From Citrobacter freundii (GTDB lineage: Bacteria > Bacteroidota > Bacteroidia > Chitinophagales > Chitinophagaceae), in NCBI GenBank assembly GCA_003243445.1, contig QFQQ01000005.1:103413-167412 (forward strand): a stretch of DNA of 64,000 nucleotides. Reading direction: 5' to 3'. The position numbers were made by a program, and so were the translations under genes. Below the pieces are notes generated by a model. The model saw nothing but the letters and a program-made list of their open reading frames with translations. It ran no database searches and was not told where the DNA came from. How positions within the stretch are numbered: the stretch's first letter is position 1; each line of letters begins with the position of its first letter. Of this stretch, positions 25,870 to 35,412 are shown piece by piece.

Positions 25870-27519
25870 ATGGATCGCAGGAAATTATTAAAGCAGTTTG
25901 CGCTGATGGGACCAGCCTGGTTGGCTGCACAGCATTTGCCGGATGGCTTCATTGGTTCTTTGAACGAAGAAGAAACAATGGGCGGCTGGTTCAAGCCGGA
26001 TTGGAATTCATTAAAACAATACCAGGTGCCCGGCTGGTACCGCAATGCAAAGTTCGGCATCTGGGCACATTGGGGGCCGCAATGTGAGCCGGAGTATGGC
26101 GATTGGTATGCAAGAGGTATGTATGAGGAAGGAAGCGAGCAGTATAACTATCACGTAAAAAAATATGGACACCCGTCCAGGTTTGGATTCAAGGATGTGA
26201 TCCATCAATGGAAAGCAGATGAGTGGGATCCCGGTTATCTTGTTTCATTATACAAGAAAGCCGGGGCAAAGTATTTCTTCGCGATGGCTAATCATCATGA
26301 TAACCTTGATCTATGGGATTCTTCGCATCATCGTTGGAATGCGGTGAAGCTTGGCCCAAAGAAGAACATCGTTGCCGGTTGGGCCAAAGCTGCAAAGGAA
26401 GCAGGCTTGCCATTTGGTCTCAGCGTGCATGCCTCACATGCCTGGACCTGGTATGAGACCTCGCAGGGTGCGGATAAAAAAGGAGCGCTTGCCGGCGTGC
26501 CTTATGACGGCAGGCTGCGCAAAAAAGATGGTAAAGGTAAATGGTGGGATGGTTTGGATCCGCAGGAACTGTACGCCCAGGAACATCCGTTGAGTAAAGA
26601 TGAGACTGCCAATAAAACCGCGCTGCCGCAATGGGATTGGGGAAGCGGCGCCAGCATTCCTTCCAAAGCCTATTGTGAGAACTTTTACAAGCGTACCATC
26701 GAACTGATCAACAAATTCGCTCCTGAACTGATCTATTTTGACGATAGTGTATTACCCTTTCACGGGCTGAACGATGTGGGATTGCGGATTGCAGCACATC
26801 ATTATAATCAAAGCATCCGTCGTAACAATGGCGAATTGAACGCAGTGATCAATGGGAAAATATTGAATGAAGAGCAGCGGAAATGTTTGGTATGGGATAT
26901 AGAACGCGGGCAGAGCAACCAGATAGAACCATTCACCTGGCAAACCGATACCTGCCTGGGCAACTGGCACTATGATCAGCGGGTATATGACCGGAAAGGA
27001 TATAAATCAGCAAAGACCGTTGTGCATACACTCATCGATGTGGTGAGCAAGAATGGCAACTTCCTGTTGAATGTTCCCGTAAAAGGGAATGGTACCATCG
27101 ATGAACTGGAAAAGGCGATCGTGGAAGAGATCACTGCGTGGATGCAGGTCAATTCAGCCGGCATTTATGATACACGCCCATGGAAAGTATATGGTGAAGG
27201 TCCGTCCACGGAGAAGTCCGCACCGCTGAAAGACCAGGGCTTCAATGAAGGAAAGGGGAAGCCATTCGGTGCAGAAGATATCCGCTTTACCATGAAAGGC
27301 GATTCTTTATTTGCCTTTGTGCTGGGGTGGCCGGAGGATGGAAAGGTAAAGATCCGGAGCCTTGGAACGCAGAAAGGCTGGTGGACAAAAGCGGTTGGCA
27401 AAGTGGAAATGCCGGGAGGCGGATCGCTTGTGTTTGAGCATCGTGACGATGCGCTTGAAGTGACACTGCCGGACAGGCGGCCTGCTTTATCATATGCGAT
27501 CGCGTTAAAGGTGAGTTGA
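25870..27519 (+). CDS. Alpha-L-fucosidase, GH29
   Basis: 549 residues. The N-terminal MDRRKLLKQFALMGPAWLA is a Tat-like or Sec leader with an RR pair. The GH29 barrel has FGIWAHWGPQCEPEYGDWYA near residue 60 and HHDNLDLWDSSHHRWNAVK near 140. The proposed nucleophile is Asp291 in LIYFDDSVLP, a variant of the usual WFD motif; the acid/base is in a variable loop and was not assigned. A C-terminal beta-sandwich follows. It removes alpha-linked L-fucose from oligosaccharides in the periplasm. It completes the enzyme set of the locus and is followed by a 961-bp intergenic region. Confidence 0.9.
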   Translation: MDRRKLLKQFALMGPAWLAAQHLPDGFIGSLNEEETMGGWFKPDWNSLKQYQVPGWYRNAKFGIWAHWGPQCEPEYGDWYARGMYEEGSEQYNYHVKKYGHPSRFGFKDVIHQWKADEWDPGYLVSLYKKAGAKYFFAMANHHDNLDLWDSSHHRWNAVKLGPKKNIVAGWAKAAKEAGLPFGLSVHASHAWTWYETSQGADKKGALAGVPYDGRLRKKDGKGKWWDGLDPQELYAQEHPLSKDETANKTALPQWDWGSGASIPSKAYCENFYKRTIELINKFAPELIYFDDSVLPFHGLNDVGLRIAAHHYNQSIRRNNGELNAVINGKILNEEQRKCLVWDIERGQSNQIEPFTWQTDTCLGNWHYDQRVYDRKGYKSAKTVVHTLIDVVSKNGNFLLNVPVKGNGTIDELEKAIVEEITAWMQVNSAGIYDTRPWKVYGEGPSTEKSAPLKDQGFNEGKGKPFGAEDIRFTMKGDSLFAFVLGWPEDGKVKIRSLGTQKGWWTKAVGKVEMPGGGSLVFEHRDDALEVTLPDRRPALSYAIALKVS

Positions 27520-27607
27520 AAGGTTGATTTGTCAATAGATCAAAAGATCATAGTCAATGCTCATTTATTGATTTGACATTTATGACAAACTAGTCAATCA
27601 AAAATGA

Positions 27608-27621
27608 TGAAATCGGTTGCA
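27608..27621. promoter_or_regulatory. LacI-type operator candidate 1
   Basis: TGAAATCGGTTGCA fits the LacI-family consensus TGNAANCGNTTNCA at every fixed position. Identical to the site at 28030. Confidence 0.5.
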
Positions 27622-27657
27622 CAATATTTCGTCCCTGGATACTACGGTGGAAGGAGT

Positions 27658-27888
27658 CCGCAGATTCCGCAGATTTGTCAGTCCGGCAAATAAAATGATC
27701 ACCTGTAAACGACTATGTTTTTATCAGCGTCCGCAGATCTCGCAGATAATTTTCTGATAACTTGAAGATACCTGCGTAATCTGCAGATACAAACTGAGGC
27801 CAGTTTTATTATAGAATAAGGAGCAATAATCAGATGGATAAATCTGCGAAATCTGCGGGACGTGTCCGCCGGAGGAGGAACCTTACGC
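27658..27888. repeat. Nested inverted-repeat element, copy A
   Basis: Outer arms CCGCAGATTCCGCAGATTT (27658-27676) and AAATCTGCGAAATCTGCGG (27840-27858) match 18 of 19 as an inverted repeat. Inner arms at 27731-27747 and about 27771-27787 share 13 of 17 and enclose a loop with TGATAAC. A conserved flank (GTCCGCC...GGAGGAGGAAC then TACGCC) extends to 27888. The same plan recurs in copy B at 60273. Confidence 0.7.
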
Positions 27889-28029
27889 CAATACTATAAG
27901 GACAAATTTCTTAACTTAATAACATTGCCCAGCCTGTTCGCCGAAGTCTTACACAGGCGGTGCCGGGCTTCAAGGCGGCCGTCTTCCAACCTGGCTGTAC
28001 CGTTACGATAACGTTTTCGTGAATAAAAA

Positions 28030-28043
28030 TGAAATCGGTTGCA
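28030..28043. promoter_or_regulatory. LacI-type operator candidate 2
   Basis: TGAAATCGGTTGCA, the second exact copy, about 440 bp upstream of susC2. Confidence 0.5.
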
Positions 28044-28211
28044 TATTTTTCGGAAAATGCTCTATATTGCATGTAATGCGTCGCGATGATCCGTATAATT
28101 TGACCGGATCACCTTTGACGAAAGATTGCCTTTGCCCTTTTTACAAGAAGAGAAAGAAATAGGATTGCAGATAAACAACAGCCCGTAAGTTGTTTTTTTT
28201 AGTCGATGGAA

Positions 28212-28225
28212 TGCAATCGGTTTCA
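28212..28225. promoter_or_regulatory. LacI-type operator candidate 3
   Basis: TGCAATCGGTTTCA, also a full match to TGNAANCGNTTNCA, 256 bp upstream of susC2. The spacing of the three sites would allow looping. Confidence 0.5.
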
Positions 28226-28480
28226 ATTTTAAATGTAAAAGCTTAACTAGCTGCTGTATGAAAAGAGTAAGTTCATCACCGTCTGCAATTGTCAGCCGTC
28301 TATCTGCGCGACCGCTGTACATTTTACATTATAACGCACCCCGCGCTACACTTTCCCTACCCGACAATCCGGAAAAAGCACCTCCTGTTATTTATTGACC
28401 CATGCCTTTTTCTCAGCCTGATCTGATCAGGACCTCTGTCTCTACACTCATTTTGATGTGATAATTACCAAACATTAACT

Positions 28481-31400
28481 ATGCCTAAAAAATCAACTAT
28501 CATGCTCGAACGCATCAGCAGGGTACTCTGCCTCACGATCGTGTTGCAGGCTTTTGCTGTGATGTCCTTCGCACAGAATATAACTGTCAAAGGACGTGTA
28601 ACCAACGATAAAGGAGAAGCTGTTCCGGACGCTTCCGTTGTCGTAAAGGGCGGCACTACCGGTACCGCCACTGATGCTGCCGGTAATTTTTCTCTCTCGG
28701 TCAGAACCGGAGCAACTCTTGTTATCAGCGCCATTAACTATGCTGAAAGAGAAGTCAACGTTACTTCCGCTGAACTTGCCATTACGCTTGCAAGAGATGA
28801 GAAATCTCTTGGAGACGTTGTGGTGATCGGTTATGGCTCTCAGCGAAAGAGGGACGTAACCGGTTCTACTGTTTCTGTCAAAGGAGAAACATTGAATGAG
28901 ATCAAAGCGCCGAATATCTATAACCAGTTGCAGGGAAGAGCTGCGGGTGTGGATATTGTCAGCAATAGTTCTGATATCGGTGCGGGAGGAAGGATCCTCA
29001 TCCGCGGAAGCCGTTCATTAAGCGGGAACAACAATCCCCTGCTTGTGGTAGATGGAATGGTGTATGGAGGAAGCATCAATGATCTCGATCCGGAAAGTAT
29101 CGCGAATGTCGATATCCTTAAAGACGCATCTGCCACCGCAATTTATGGCTCGCGCGGTTCAAATGGCGTACTGATCATTACTACCAAACGTGGTTCTACA
29201 GGCAAAGCTGTTACATCTTATAACGGATACATGGGCTTTAAAAAAGCCATCGGCACCTATGACCTGTTCAATGGTGCAGAGTACGCGCAGTTCAAAGCAG
29301 ATGCAGCTGCGGGAAATTCCAATACACCGGGTCAGAACCTGTATGCACTTACCCCGGATGAACAGGCAAATCTTGCCAAAGGCGTAAGCACCGACTGGCA
29401 GGATCTGCTCCTTACAACCGGTATCCGCACCTCTCATGATGTGAGCGTCCGCGGTGGAAATGACAGAACACAATTTTATTTTGGGTTGGGTTATTTCAGG
29501 GAGACCGGCATTATTCATGATCAGAACCTGGATCGCTTTTCTTTCAGCGTGAACATTGATCATAAGATCTCTGAACGTATCAAAGTCGGATTTACCAGCT
29601 TCAATACGCTGAATAAATCAAACAGGCTCGGAACGAATGCTTATGGTGCAGCCACCAGGTTATCACCATTGTTCAAACCATACAATGATGATGGAACACT
29701 GAATTTCAAACCAGCGATCCAGCAAGGTGCAGACCAGCAGCAGATCAATCCGTTGACTTCTATCGGTAATGATGATCTCATCAGAGCTTATCAACGCCGC
29801 TATCAGTTCCAGCATAATTTTTACGGCGAAGTCAAAATATTAAAAGACCTGAAATTCAGGACAACATTCGGTTATGGCTGGTCACAGACACTCAACGATA
29901 ACTATACCGGCCCTAATACTGTATTCAATACCAATGCAACGGCAGCAGGGGCCAACCTTAGCCAGAACAACGCGGAAGGATGGCAGTATACGATCAACAA
30001 CTCACTTGAATACAGCAGGACCTTTGATAAGCATAAGCTGACTGTTCAGGCGCTGCAGGAGGTACAGAAGAATCATTTCCAGGCTCAGCAATTCAACGGC
30101 TTTGGTGTGCCTGCAGATTTCATACAGGACTATAACTGGGTGCTGGTAAATACGGTCACACCGCAGGGAGGTAACTTCAACGAAACAGGGTTGATCGGTT
30201 ATATGGGCAGAGCGATCTATGCGTTCGATGACAAATACCTGCTGACCGCTACTATCCGTACGGATGGTGCATCGGTATTGGCTCCGGGGCATCAGTACAC
30301 CACATATCCTGCAGTATCCGCGGGTTGGAATATCGACCGTGAAAAATTCATGGAGAATGTAAGCTTTGTATCCAGTCTTAAATTAAGAGCAGGCTGGGGG
30401 ATCAGTTCCAATGCCGGTATCAATCCTTATACAACACTGGGAAGCCTGAACTCTAACTTCTACAATTTTGGCTCGGGCACCACTGCGGGAACTAACCTCG
30501 CCAATGGTTACACTATTAATACTGCACCGAATCCATTGTTAGGTTGGGAGAAGACAGCAGGAACCAATGTGGGGATTGATTTCTCGCTTTTCAAAAACCG
30601 CCTTTCCGGTACGGTTGAATATTACAGAACCAATACGAAAGACATTTTGCTGAGTAAAGAACTTCCGCGTAGTGTGGGGGTTAACTCTCAGTTGACCAAT
30701 GTAGGTAAAACATCTTCTCATGGTATGGAGTTTACGCTGAGCAGTGTGAACGTTCAGACTAAAAGCGGGTTTACCTGGAGCACCGATTTCAATGCATTCT
30801 TCAACAGGGAGAAGATCGTAGCACTCCAGAATAACCTGCAAAGTGATATCGGAAATGGTTGGTTCGTTGGTCAGCCTATAGCGGTGATCTTCGACTATAA
30901 GAAGATCGGGATCTGGCAGACAAGCGAAGCCGCGCAGGCAGCTGTTTACGGCGTAGCGCCGGGTGATATCAAGATCGAAGACGTCAATAAGGATAATGCT
31001 ATTACCGCTGCTGATAAACAGATCATCGGTAACTATCAGCCTGACCTTGTTGCTGGTTTAACGAACCGTTTTGAGTTCAAAAATTTTGATCTGAACGTGG
31101 TGATGTTTGGCCGCTTCGGACAGAACGCAGTAGTCACTTATTTATCTGCTGATGGCAGTGCTGCAGGTTATCCATTCTTTGGAAACAGCCGTGTAGAGCA
31201 GCATAAGGTCAACTACTGGACGCCAACCAATCCTACCAACGATTTTCCTCAACCTGATGCAGGAAGAGACGGTCAGAACTTCACTTCAACGCTGACATAT
31301 CGTGATGGTTCTTTTATTAAAGTAAGAACGATCGATCTGGGTTATAATGTTCCTGAAAAATGGTTGGGCAGATCGGGTATTCAGTCGCTGAGAGTATATG

Positions 31401-31606
31401 TATCTGCTCAGAATCCATTTATCGTTTGGGCTCCTTTGGTCAGGGACAACCTGGGAATTGATCCTGAAGGAAACGGAACCAATGGCGGTGGTGCGGCACT
31501 CAGCGCACAGGGCGGTCAGAGAGCTGTTCCCTCAAGTGCAGTGCTGGTGGGCATGGGAGTGCCTTCCACCCGTCAGTTTATTTTCGGAGCAAACATCAGA
31601 TTCTAA
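28481..31606 (+). CDS. SusC/RagA-family TonB-linked outer-membrane transporter (SusC2)
   Basis: 1041 residues. The signal peptide ends VMSFAQN (a start at Met8 is also possible). A carboxypeptidase-D-like domain is at about 33-108 (VKGRVTNDKGEAVPDASVVV), then DVVVIGYGSQRKRDVTGST, the plug (QLQGRAAGVDIVSN, ILIRGSRSL, VDILKDASATAIYGSRGSNG) and a TonB-dependent barrel ending TRQFIFGANIRF. No STN domain. It is 18 bp upstream of SusD2. It differs clearly from SusC1 in sequence, so the two pairs probably import different fragments. Sites fitting the LacI consensus in the upstream spacer may control this pair. Confidence 0.95.
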   Translation: MPKKSTIMLERISRVLCLTIVLQAFAVMSFAQNITVKGRVTNDKGEAVPDASVVVKGGTTGTATDAAGNFSLSVRTGATLVISAINYAEREVNVTSAELAITLARDEKSLGDVVVIGYGSQRKRDVTGSTVSVKGETLNEIKAPNIYNQLQGRAAGVDIVSNSSDIGAGGRILIRGSRSLSGNNNPLLVVDGMVYGGSINDLDPESIANVDILKDASATAIYGSRGSNGVLIITTKRGSTGKAVTSYNGYMGFKKAIGTYDLFNGAEYAQFKADAAAGNSNTPGQNLYALTPDEQANLAKGVSTDWQDLLLTTGIRTSHDVSVRGGNDRTQFYFGLGYFRETGIIHDQNLDRFSFSVNIDHKISERIKVGFTSFNTLNKSNRLGTNAYGAATRLSPLFKPYNDDGTLNFKPAIQQGADQQQINPLTSIGNDDLIRAYQRRYQFQHNFYGEVKILKDLKFRTTFGYGWSQTLNDNYTGPNTVFNTNATAAGANLSQNNAEGWQYTINNSLEYSRTFDKHKLTVQALQEVQKNHFQAQQFNGFGVPADFIQDYNWVLVNTVTPQGGNFNETGLIGYMGRAIYAFDDKYLLTATIRTDGASVLAPGHQYTTYPAVSAGWNIDREKFMENVSFVSSLKLRAGWGISSNAGINPYTTLGSLNSNFYNFGSGTTAGTNLANGYTINTAPNPLLGWEKTAGTNVGIDFSLFKNRLSGTVEYYRTNTKDILLSKELPRSVGVNSQLTNVGKTSSHGMEFTLSSVNVQTKSGFTWSTDFNAFFNREKIVALQNNLQSDIGNGWFVGQPIAVIFDYKKIGIWQTSEAAQAAVYGVAPGDIKIEDVNKDNAITAADKQIIGNYQPDLVAGLTNRFEFKNFDLNVVMFGRFGQNAVVTYLSADGSAAGYPFFGNSRVEQHKVNYWTPTNPTNDFPQPDAGRDGQNFTSTLTYRDGSFIKVRTIDLGYNVPEKWLGRSGIQSLRVYVSAQNPFIVWAPLVRDNLGIDPEGNGTNGGGAALSAQGGQRAVPSSAVLVGMGVPSTRQFIFGANIRF

Positions 31607-31624
31607 CTTAAAATTATTGACGAC

Positions 31625-33409
31625 ATGAAATTTAGAAATTACCGATATATACTTTTGCTCTCCTTCGTGATCTTTTCTGCAAGCAGTTGCAAGAAAGTGC
31701 TCGAGGAGCAGCCCCGCACATTTTTTGCGCCGAGCTTTTTTACCACAGCTGATGGCCTGCAGGGAGGGATCGCTGGTATTTATTCCAGTTTCCGGGGACT
31801 CTGGGGTACGCAGATCTTCACACAATTATTCAATACAGGAACAGATGAATCCAAACGGGGATCTGCTGCTGATGTGATCTGGTGGTTCACGTACAACAAC
31901 GCCAGCATTAAAAGCAATACGGATGACTACCTTGGCTTTTGGAACATCTTATATATCGACATTAACACCGCCAACGGAATTCTGCAGTACGGCGCTGATG
32001 CGAATGTTCCTGCGGCCACAAAAACACAATTGCTGGCACAGGCGAAATTCCTTCGCGGATTCTGCTACTACTATCTTGTGACAACTTTCGGATCGGTGCC
32101 TTTGCATACAACCTTTAATACTTCTGCGTCCACTGCCGACTCAAGAGCTCCGATAGCAGATGTGTATGCGCAGATCATCAAAGATTTTACAGAAGCATCT
32201 GCCGATCTGCCTGCGGTTCCGGCTGCGGGCACAGGTAAACCGGCCACTAAAGCAACGGCGTTATACCTGTTGGCAAAAACATATTTATGGAGAGGCTGGT
32301 CTGATGCTGCCCAGGCAACGGATTTTCAAAATGCTTATACAACAGCCAAAAGTGTGATCGATAATAAAGCGACATACGGACTGGATCTTCTTCCTTATTT
32401 TCCGGAAGTGTTCAGAGAAGGTAACGAGTATGGCAGGGAAGTTATGTTTGTGATCGATCACACCAGGGATCTGAAATATGGTCAGAACAACTCACCGGGT
32501 TCAGGTGGAGGCGGAGCCGGAGCGAATCAATCGAACTTTTTCTGGCGCCCTACCTATACCAATATCAACGCCAATTATCCTGCTGCAGGCGGCGCTAACA
32601 TGACGGTACGTGATCCGGCGAATGGACGTCCTTATCAGCGGATCAGGCCGAACTCAAAATACATTTACGATGTTGCGTTTGCGAACAGGGCAACGGATTC
32701 ACGCTATGATGGCACATTCCAGACGGTCTGGCTTTCCAACAGTGTGGCTAATTCTGTACGCGGTACTACCGGTGCAACCACACCGAGAGGAACACTGATC
32801 AATGGGGTGGATACATCGATCTGGATGGCTGACCGGGTGATCACGCCTGCGGAAAGAGCCGCTTTCAAAGGTGTGATCTTTGAGCCGGAGCATTTGGCCG
32901 GTGTTACAGTTCCATTCACCACCGCTTTCTATCCAAGCATGAGAAAGTTTGATGATTCAACAAGAGTGGATATGAATGATTATTCTGACAGACCTTATAT
33001 CATGTTCCGGTTCTCCGAGCTTTACCTGATCGCAGCAGAAGCAGCGATAAAAGGAGGAGCTACGCTTCAGCAGGCTGCCGATATGATCAATGTGCTCAGA
33101 ACAAGAGCCGCATTGAAGGCAAATCAAACCCCTGCCCAATATGCCGCGAACGTACTGGCACAGCAAGTAACACCTGCACAGATGACCATCGATTTCATCC
33201 TGGATGAAAGAAGCCGTGAACTTTTTGCAGAAGATACCAGGTGGTGGGATCTTTCAAGAACAAAGAAGCTGGTAGAAAGAGTGCAGCTGTACAATTCGGA
33301 GGGGGCTGCCGGAGTTCAGTCATATAATATGTTGAGGCCAATCCCTCAGACACAGATCAATCTAGTTACGGAAGGACCTGCGTTCCCACAGAATCCGGGA
33401 TACTTCTAA
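31625..33409 (+). CDS. SusD/RagB-family surface glycan-binding lipoprotein (SusD2)
   Basis: 594 residues. An SPII signal peptide ends ASSC (Cys at residue 22), placing it on the outer surface. SusD helices are visible: KTQLLAQAKFLRGFCYYYLV, AAQATDFQNAYTTAKSVID, the C-terminal FSELYLIAAEAAIKGGATLQ and FILDERSRELFAEDTRWWDL, ending FPQNPGYF. The middle insert contains a Gly-rich loop (SPGSGGGGAGANQS), probably surface-exposed. It partners with SusC2 and ends the polysaccharide locus; a strong terminator follows 41 bp after the stop. Confidence 0.95.
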   Translation: MKFRNYRYILLLSFVIFSASSCKKVLEEQPRTFFAPSFFTTADGLQGGIAGIYSSFRGLWGTQIFTQLFNTGTDESKRGSAADVIWWFTYNNASIKSNTDDYLGFWNILYIDINTANGILQYGADANVPAATKTQLLAQAKFLRGFCYYYLVTTFGSVPLHTTFNTSASTADSRAPIADVYAQIIKDFTEASADLPAVPAAGTGKPATKATALYLLAKTYLWRGWSDAAQATDFQNAYTTAKSVIDNKATYGLDLLPYFPEVFREGNEYGREVMFVIDHTRDLKYGQNNSPGSGGGGAGANQSNFFWRPTYTNINANYPAAGGANMTVRDPANGRPYQRIRPNSKYIYDVAFANRATDSRYDGTFQTVWLSNSVANSVRGTTGATTPRGTLINGVDTSIWMADRVITPAERAAFKGVIFEPEHLAGVTVPFTTAFYPSMRKFDDSTRVDMNDYSDRPYIMFRFSELYLIAAEAAIKGGATLQQAADMINVLRTRAALKANQTPAQYAANVLAQQVTPAQMTIDFILDERSRELFAEDTRWWDLSRTKKLVERVQLYNSEGAAGVQSYNMLRPIPQTQINLVTEGPAFPQNPGYF

Positions 33410-33450
33410 ATAGTTTCGTTCAGCAGTTAGATAGTTACATAGCAATCGTC

Positions 33451-33480
33451 GGAGGGGTGATTTTTCATCCCTCCTTTTTT
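33451..33480 (+). terminator. Rho-independent terminator of SusC2-SusD2
   Basis: GGAGGGGTGA / TCATCCCTCC (one G-T pair) with loop TTTT, immediately followed by TTTTTT. Textbook form. Confidence 0.9.
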
Positions 33481-33552
33481 ATGCTTATACCGTTGTAGAA
33501 TCGGTCCCCGGAAAACAATAGAGTTTGATTTCATTATCTTAGTATAAGCATA
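33480..33552. promoter_or_regulatory. Perfect 11-bp inverted repeat ahead of the XRE gene
   Basis: TATGCTTATAC (33480-33490) and GTATAAGCATA (33542-33552) are exact reverse complements, 51 bp apart. The second arm ends 16 bp before the XRE start. This looks like a pair of half-sites or a repression loop for the XRE regulator. Confidence 0.5.
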
Positions 33553-33568
33553 ATTTAAGGGAAACAGG

Positions 33569-34114
33569 ATGTCGAAATTAACAGCACAACGGGAAAAGCT
33601 TCGCCTGACACAAGAAGAGCTGGCGGAAAAATCGGGTATTTCCGTGAGAACGATACAGCGGATCGAATCCGGGCAAGAGCCGAAAGGATTTACACTCAGG
33701 GCTCTTGCAAAAGCGCTGGAAGTGGATGAGTCGTATTTTGAATCAACCGAAACCCATGAAAACGAAAATCAGGACACACGAAAGTGGAACAAGATCGTGA
33801 ATCTTTCTTCCTTGCCGTTTATCTGGCTGCCGCCTCTGAACATATTCATTCCCCTTGCCCTGCTTTTATGGAAAAAGCAAACGAATCCTGTGAACAAAAA
33901 ACTGCTGTCTATCCAAATCGTCTGGACCCTGATCGCGATCGTTCTGTTGATTTTTGTTTTGATTCTCACCGATTGGTTTGGGGTAGAAAGTAACATAAAA
34001 ATGCTTATTCCTGTGATTTGGATCAGTCTGAATGGCGTTGTTATCGTCCGGAATGCACTTGTTTTAGGTAAAGCAACCTCCAATCGTATATTACCAGATA
34101 TCAATATCTTATAG
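33569..34114 (+). CDS. XRE-family DNA-binding protein with three transmembrane segments
   Basis: 181 residues. An N-terminal HTH_3 domain (LTAQREKLRLTQEELAEKSG, SVRTIQRIESGQEPKGFTLR) covers residues 1-60, followed by a charged linker (ESTETHENENQDTRKW) and three hydrophobic segments near 80-101, 112-136 and 143-163, a DUF4870-like membrane half. It is a membrane-tethered regulator of the type common in Bacteroidota. An exact 11-bp inverted repeat lies directly upstream, consistent with autoregulation. A retropepsin-like protease gene follows 101 bp downstream; functional coupling of the two is speculative. Confidence 0.85.
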   Translation: MSKLTAQREKLRLTQEELAEKSGISVRTIQRIESGQEPKGFTLRALAKALEVDESYFESTETHENENQDTRKWNKIVNLSSLPFIWLPPLNIFIPLALLLWKKQTNPVNKKLLSIQIVWTLIAIVLLIFVLILTDWFGVESNIKMLIPVIWISLNGVVIVRNALVLGKATSNRILPDINIL

Positions 34115-34215
34115 AGTTTGACAGGTGTTTGACGGGTAATTGTCGGGACATTGGCAGGCATATTATCCGTGTCTTAAGAACCGGGTTGTCTTTCTTTGCT
34201 CAAAAGATGTACAGC

Positions 34216-35412
34216 ATGAAAACAACGGGTATCAAACGGCAATTTTTGACCATCTTACCGATCCTTATTTTGGGGACAAACATCAGTTATGCGCAGCAAA
34301 AAATAAGTATAATCACCGCTGCTTCAGAAAAAGCCTGGATCAGCGATGGCGCTAACGTGAAGATGGATTGGCGTTTGGAACCAGAAGCAAAGCCTGATAT
34401 TTATTACGTGAATCTGCCTTCGCAAAAGAGCATTATAAGATTCAAAACAGACCAGGATGAACTGAGCATCCATACAAGCCCGGGAAAAAGATATGAATTT
34501 GTGGTATTGTTGAACGGCAAAGACAGTTGCCACATTCAGATCGCGTCCGTACTCCCTCCTGATGTTGCTTACCTCAAGACCAGCGCTTCATATCCGCTTC
34601 GTGTGCCATTCAAACTGATCAATTCCAAGATTTACCTTGATGGCCAGATCAACAGCAAAAGTGTCCATATACAGTTTGACCTGGGAGCGGGAACCTGCGT
34701 GGTCAACAGGAAATCTTCAGAGAAGATCGGATTGGTGTTCTCGTCTCACAAAATGGTCAGCAATACGGATGGGCTCAACAAAGAAAGAACGAGCCTGGGT
34801 AACCAGGTGATTATTTCCGGTTTACATTGGGATGATATCCCGTTGACCGAAGTTGGGAATATGGACGATTTTGAGGACATCATTATTGGAAACGGATTTT
34901 TTCGGGACAAGATCATTGGGATCGATTACGACAAAAAGGAATTGACAATTTATGAAAGCCTTCCGAAGGACGCCAAAAGCTACAAAAAGATGCCCGTTTA
35001 TTATGTGCAGCACCGGCCCTTCTTCAATGTGGAACTTGTACATAACCATAAAAAATACAACGCCTGGTTTCTTTTTGACACCGGAAGAGATGGCTCTATG
35101 CTGATCGGGAATGATTTTACGGGATCGGCAAATAACTGGGAAGAATTGCAGCCGCTTACTACGGTCAACGGACGTAAAATCGTTCGCCTCGATGCATTCA
35201 TAGCAGGAGTGGAGTTCAAAGATATCGTAACCAATGCTTCCGATCCGGCAGTGCCCAATGCTAAAGCCAGTTTGTTTGGAAATCAGATCCTGAAACATTT
35301 CAATGTGATGCTTGATAACAAAACCGGAACGTTATATCTAAAGCCGAATTCTCTCAGCAATGATGCTTATTTCAACTATGATAGTTATCTGAAACAAACG
35401 TCAAATAAATAG
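34216..35412 (+). CDS. Exported retropepsin-like aspartic protease
   Basis: 398 residues from ATG 34216, which gives a signal peptide ending NISYAQQ; the ATG at 34207 is also possible. Two aspartyl-protease lobes are visible. The first has FDLGAGTCVVN with Asp155 (DLG in place of DTG), and the second has FLFDTGRDGSMLIG with Asp288 in a perfect DTG. Each is followed by a strand typical of bacterial retropepsin-like proteins (DIIIGNGFFRDKIIGIDYDK; FGNQILKHFNVMLDNKTGTL). Its N-terminal ~120 residues are a separate beta-rich domain. It acts in the periplasm or at the surface. It stands alone, although the XRE-membrane regulator precedes it. Confidence 0.8.
   Translation: MKTTGIKRQFLTILPILILGTNISYAQQKISIITAASEKAWISDGANVKMDWRLEPEAKPDIYYVNLPSQKSIIRFKTDQDELSIHTSPGKRYEFVVLLNGKDSCHIQIASVLPPDVAYLKTSASYPLRVPFKLINSKIYLDGQINSKSVHIQFDLGAGTCVVNRKSSEKIGLVFSSHKMVSNTDGLNKERTSLGNQVIISGLHWDDIPLTEVGNMDDFEDIIIGNGFFRDKIIGIDYDKKELTIYESLPKDAKSYKKMPVYYVQHRPFFNVELVHNHKKYNAWFLFDTGRDGSMLIGNDFTGSANNWEELQPLTTVNGRKIVRLDAFIAGVEFKDIVTNASDPAVPNAKASLFGNQILKHFNVMLDNKTGTLYLKPNSLSNDAYFNYDSYLKQTSNK

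Larger units (their letters stand above)
27520..28480. other. 961-bp regulatory spacer ahead of SusC2
   Basis: No gene seen. It contains three sites matching the LacI-family consensus and one nested inverted-repeat element, listed separately. The stretch 28226-28480 is AT-rich and is presumably the susC2 promoter and leader. Confidence 0.6.
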
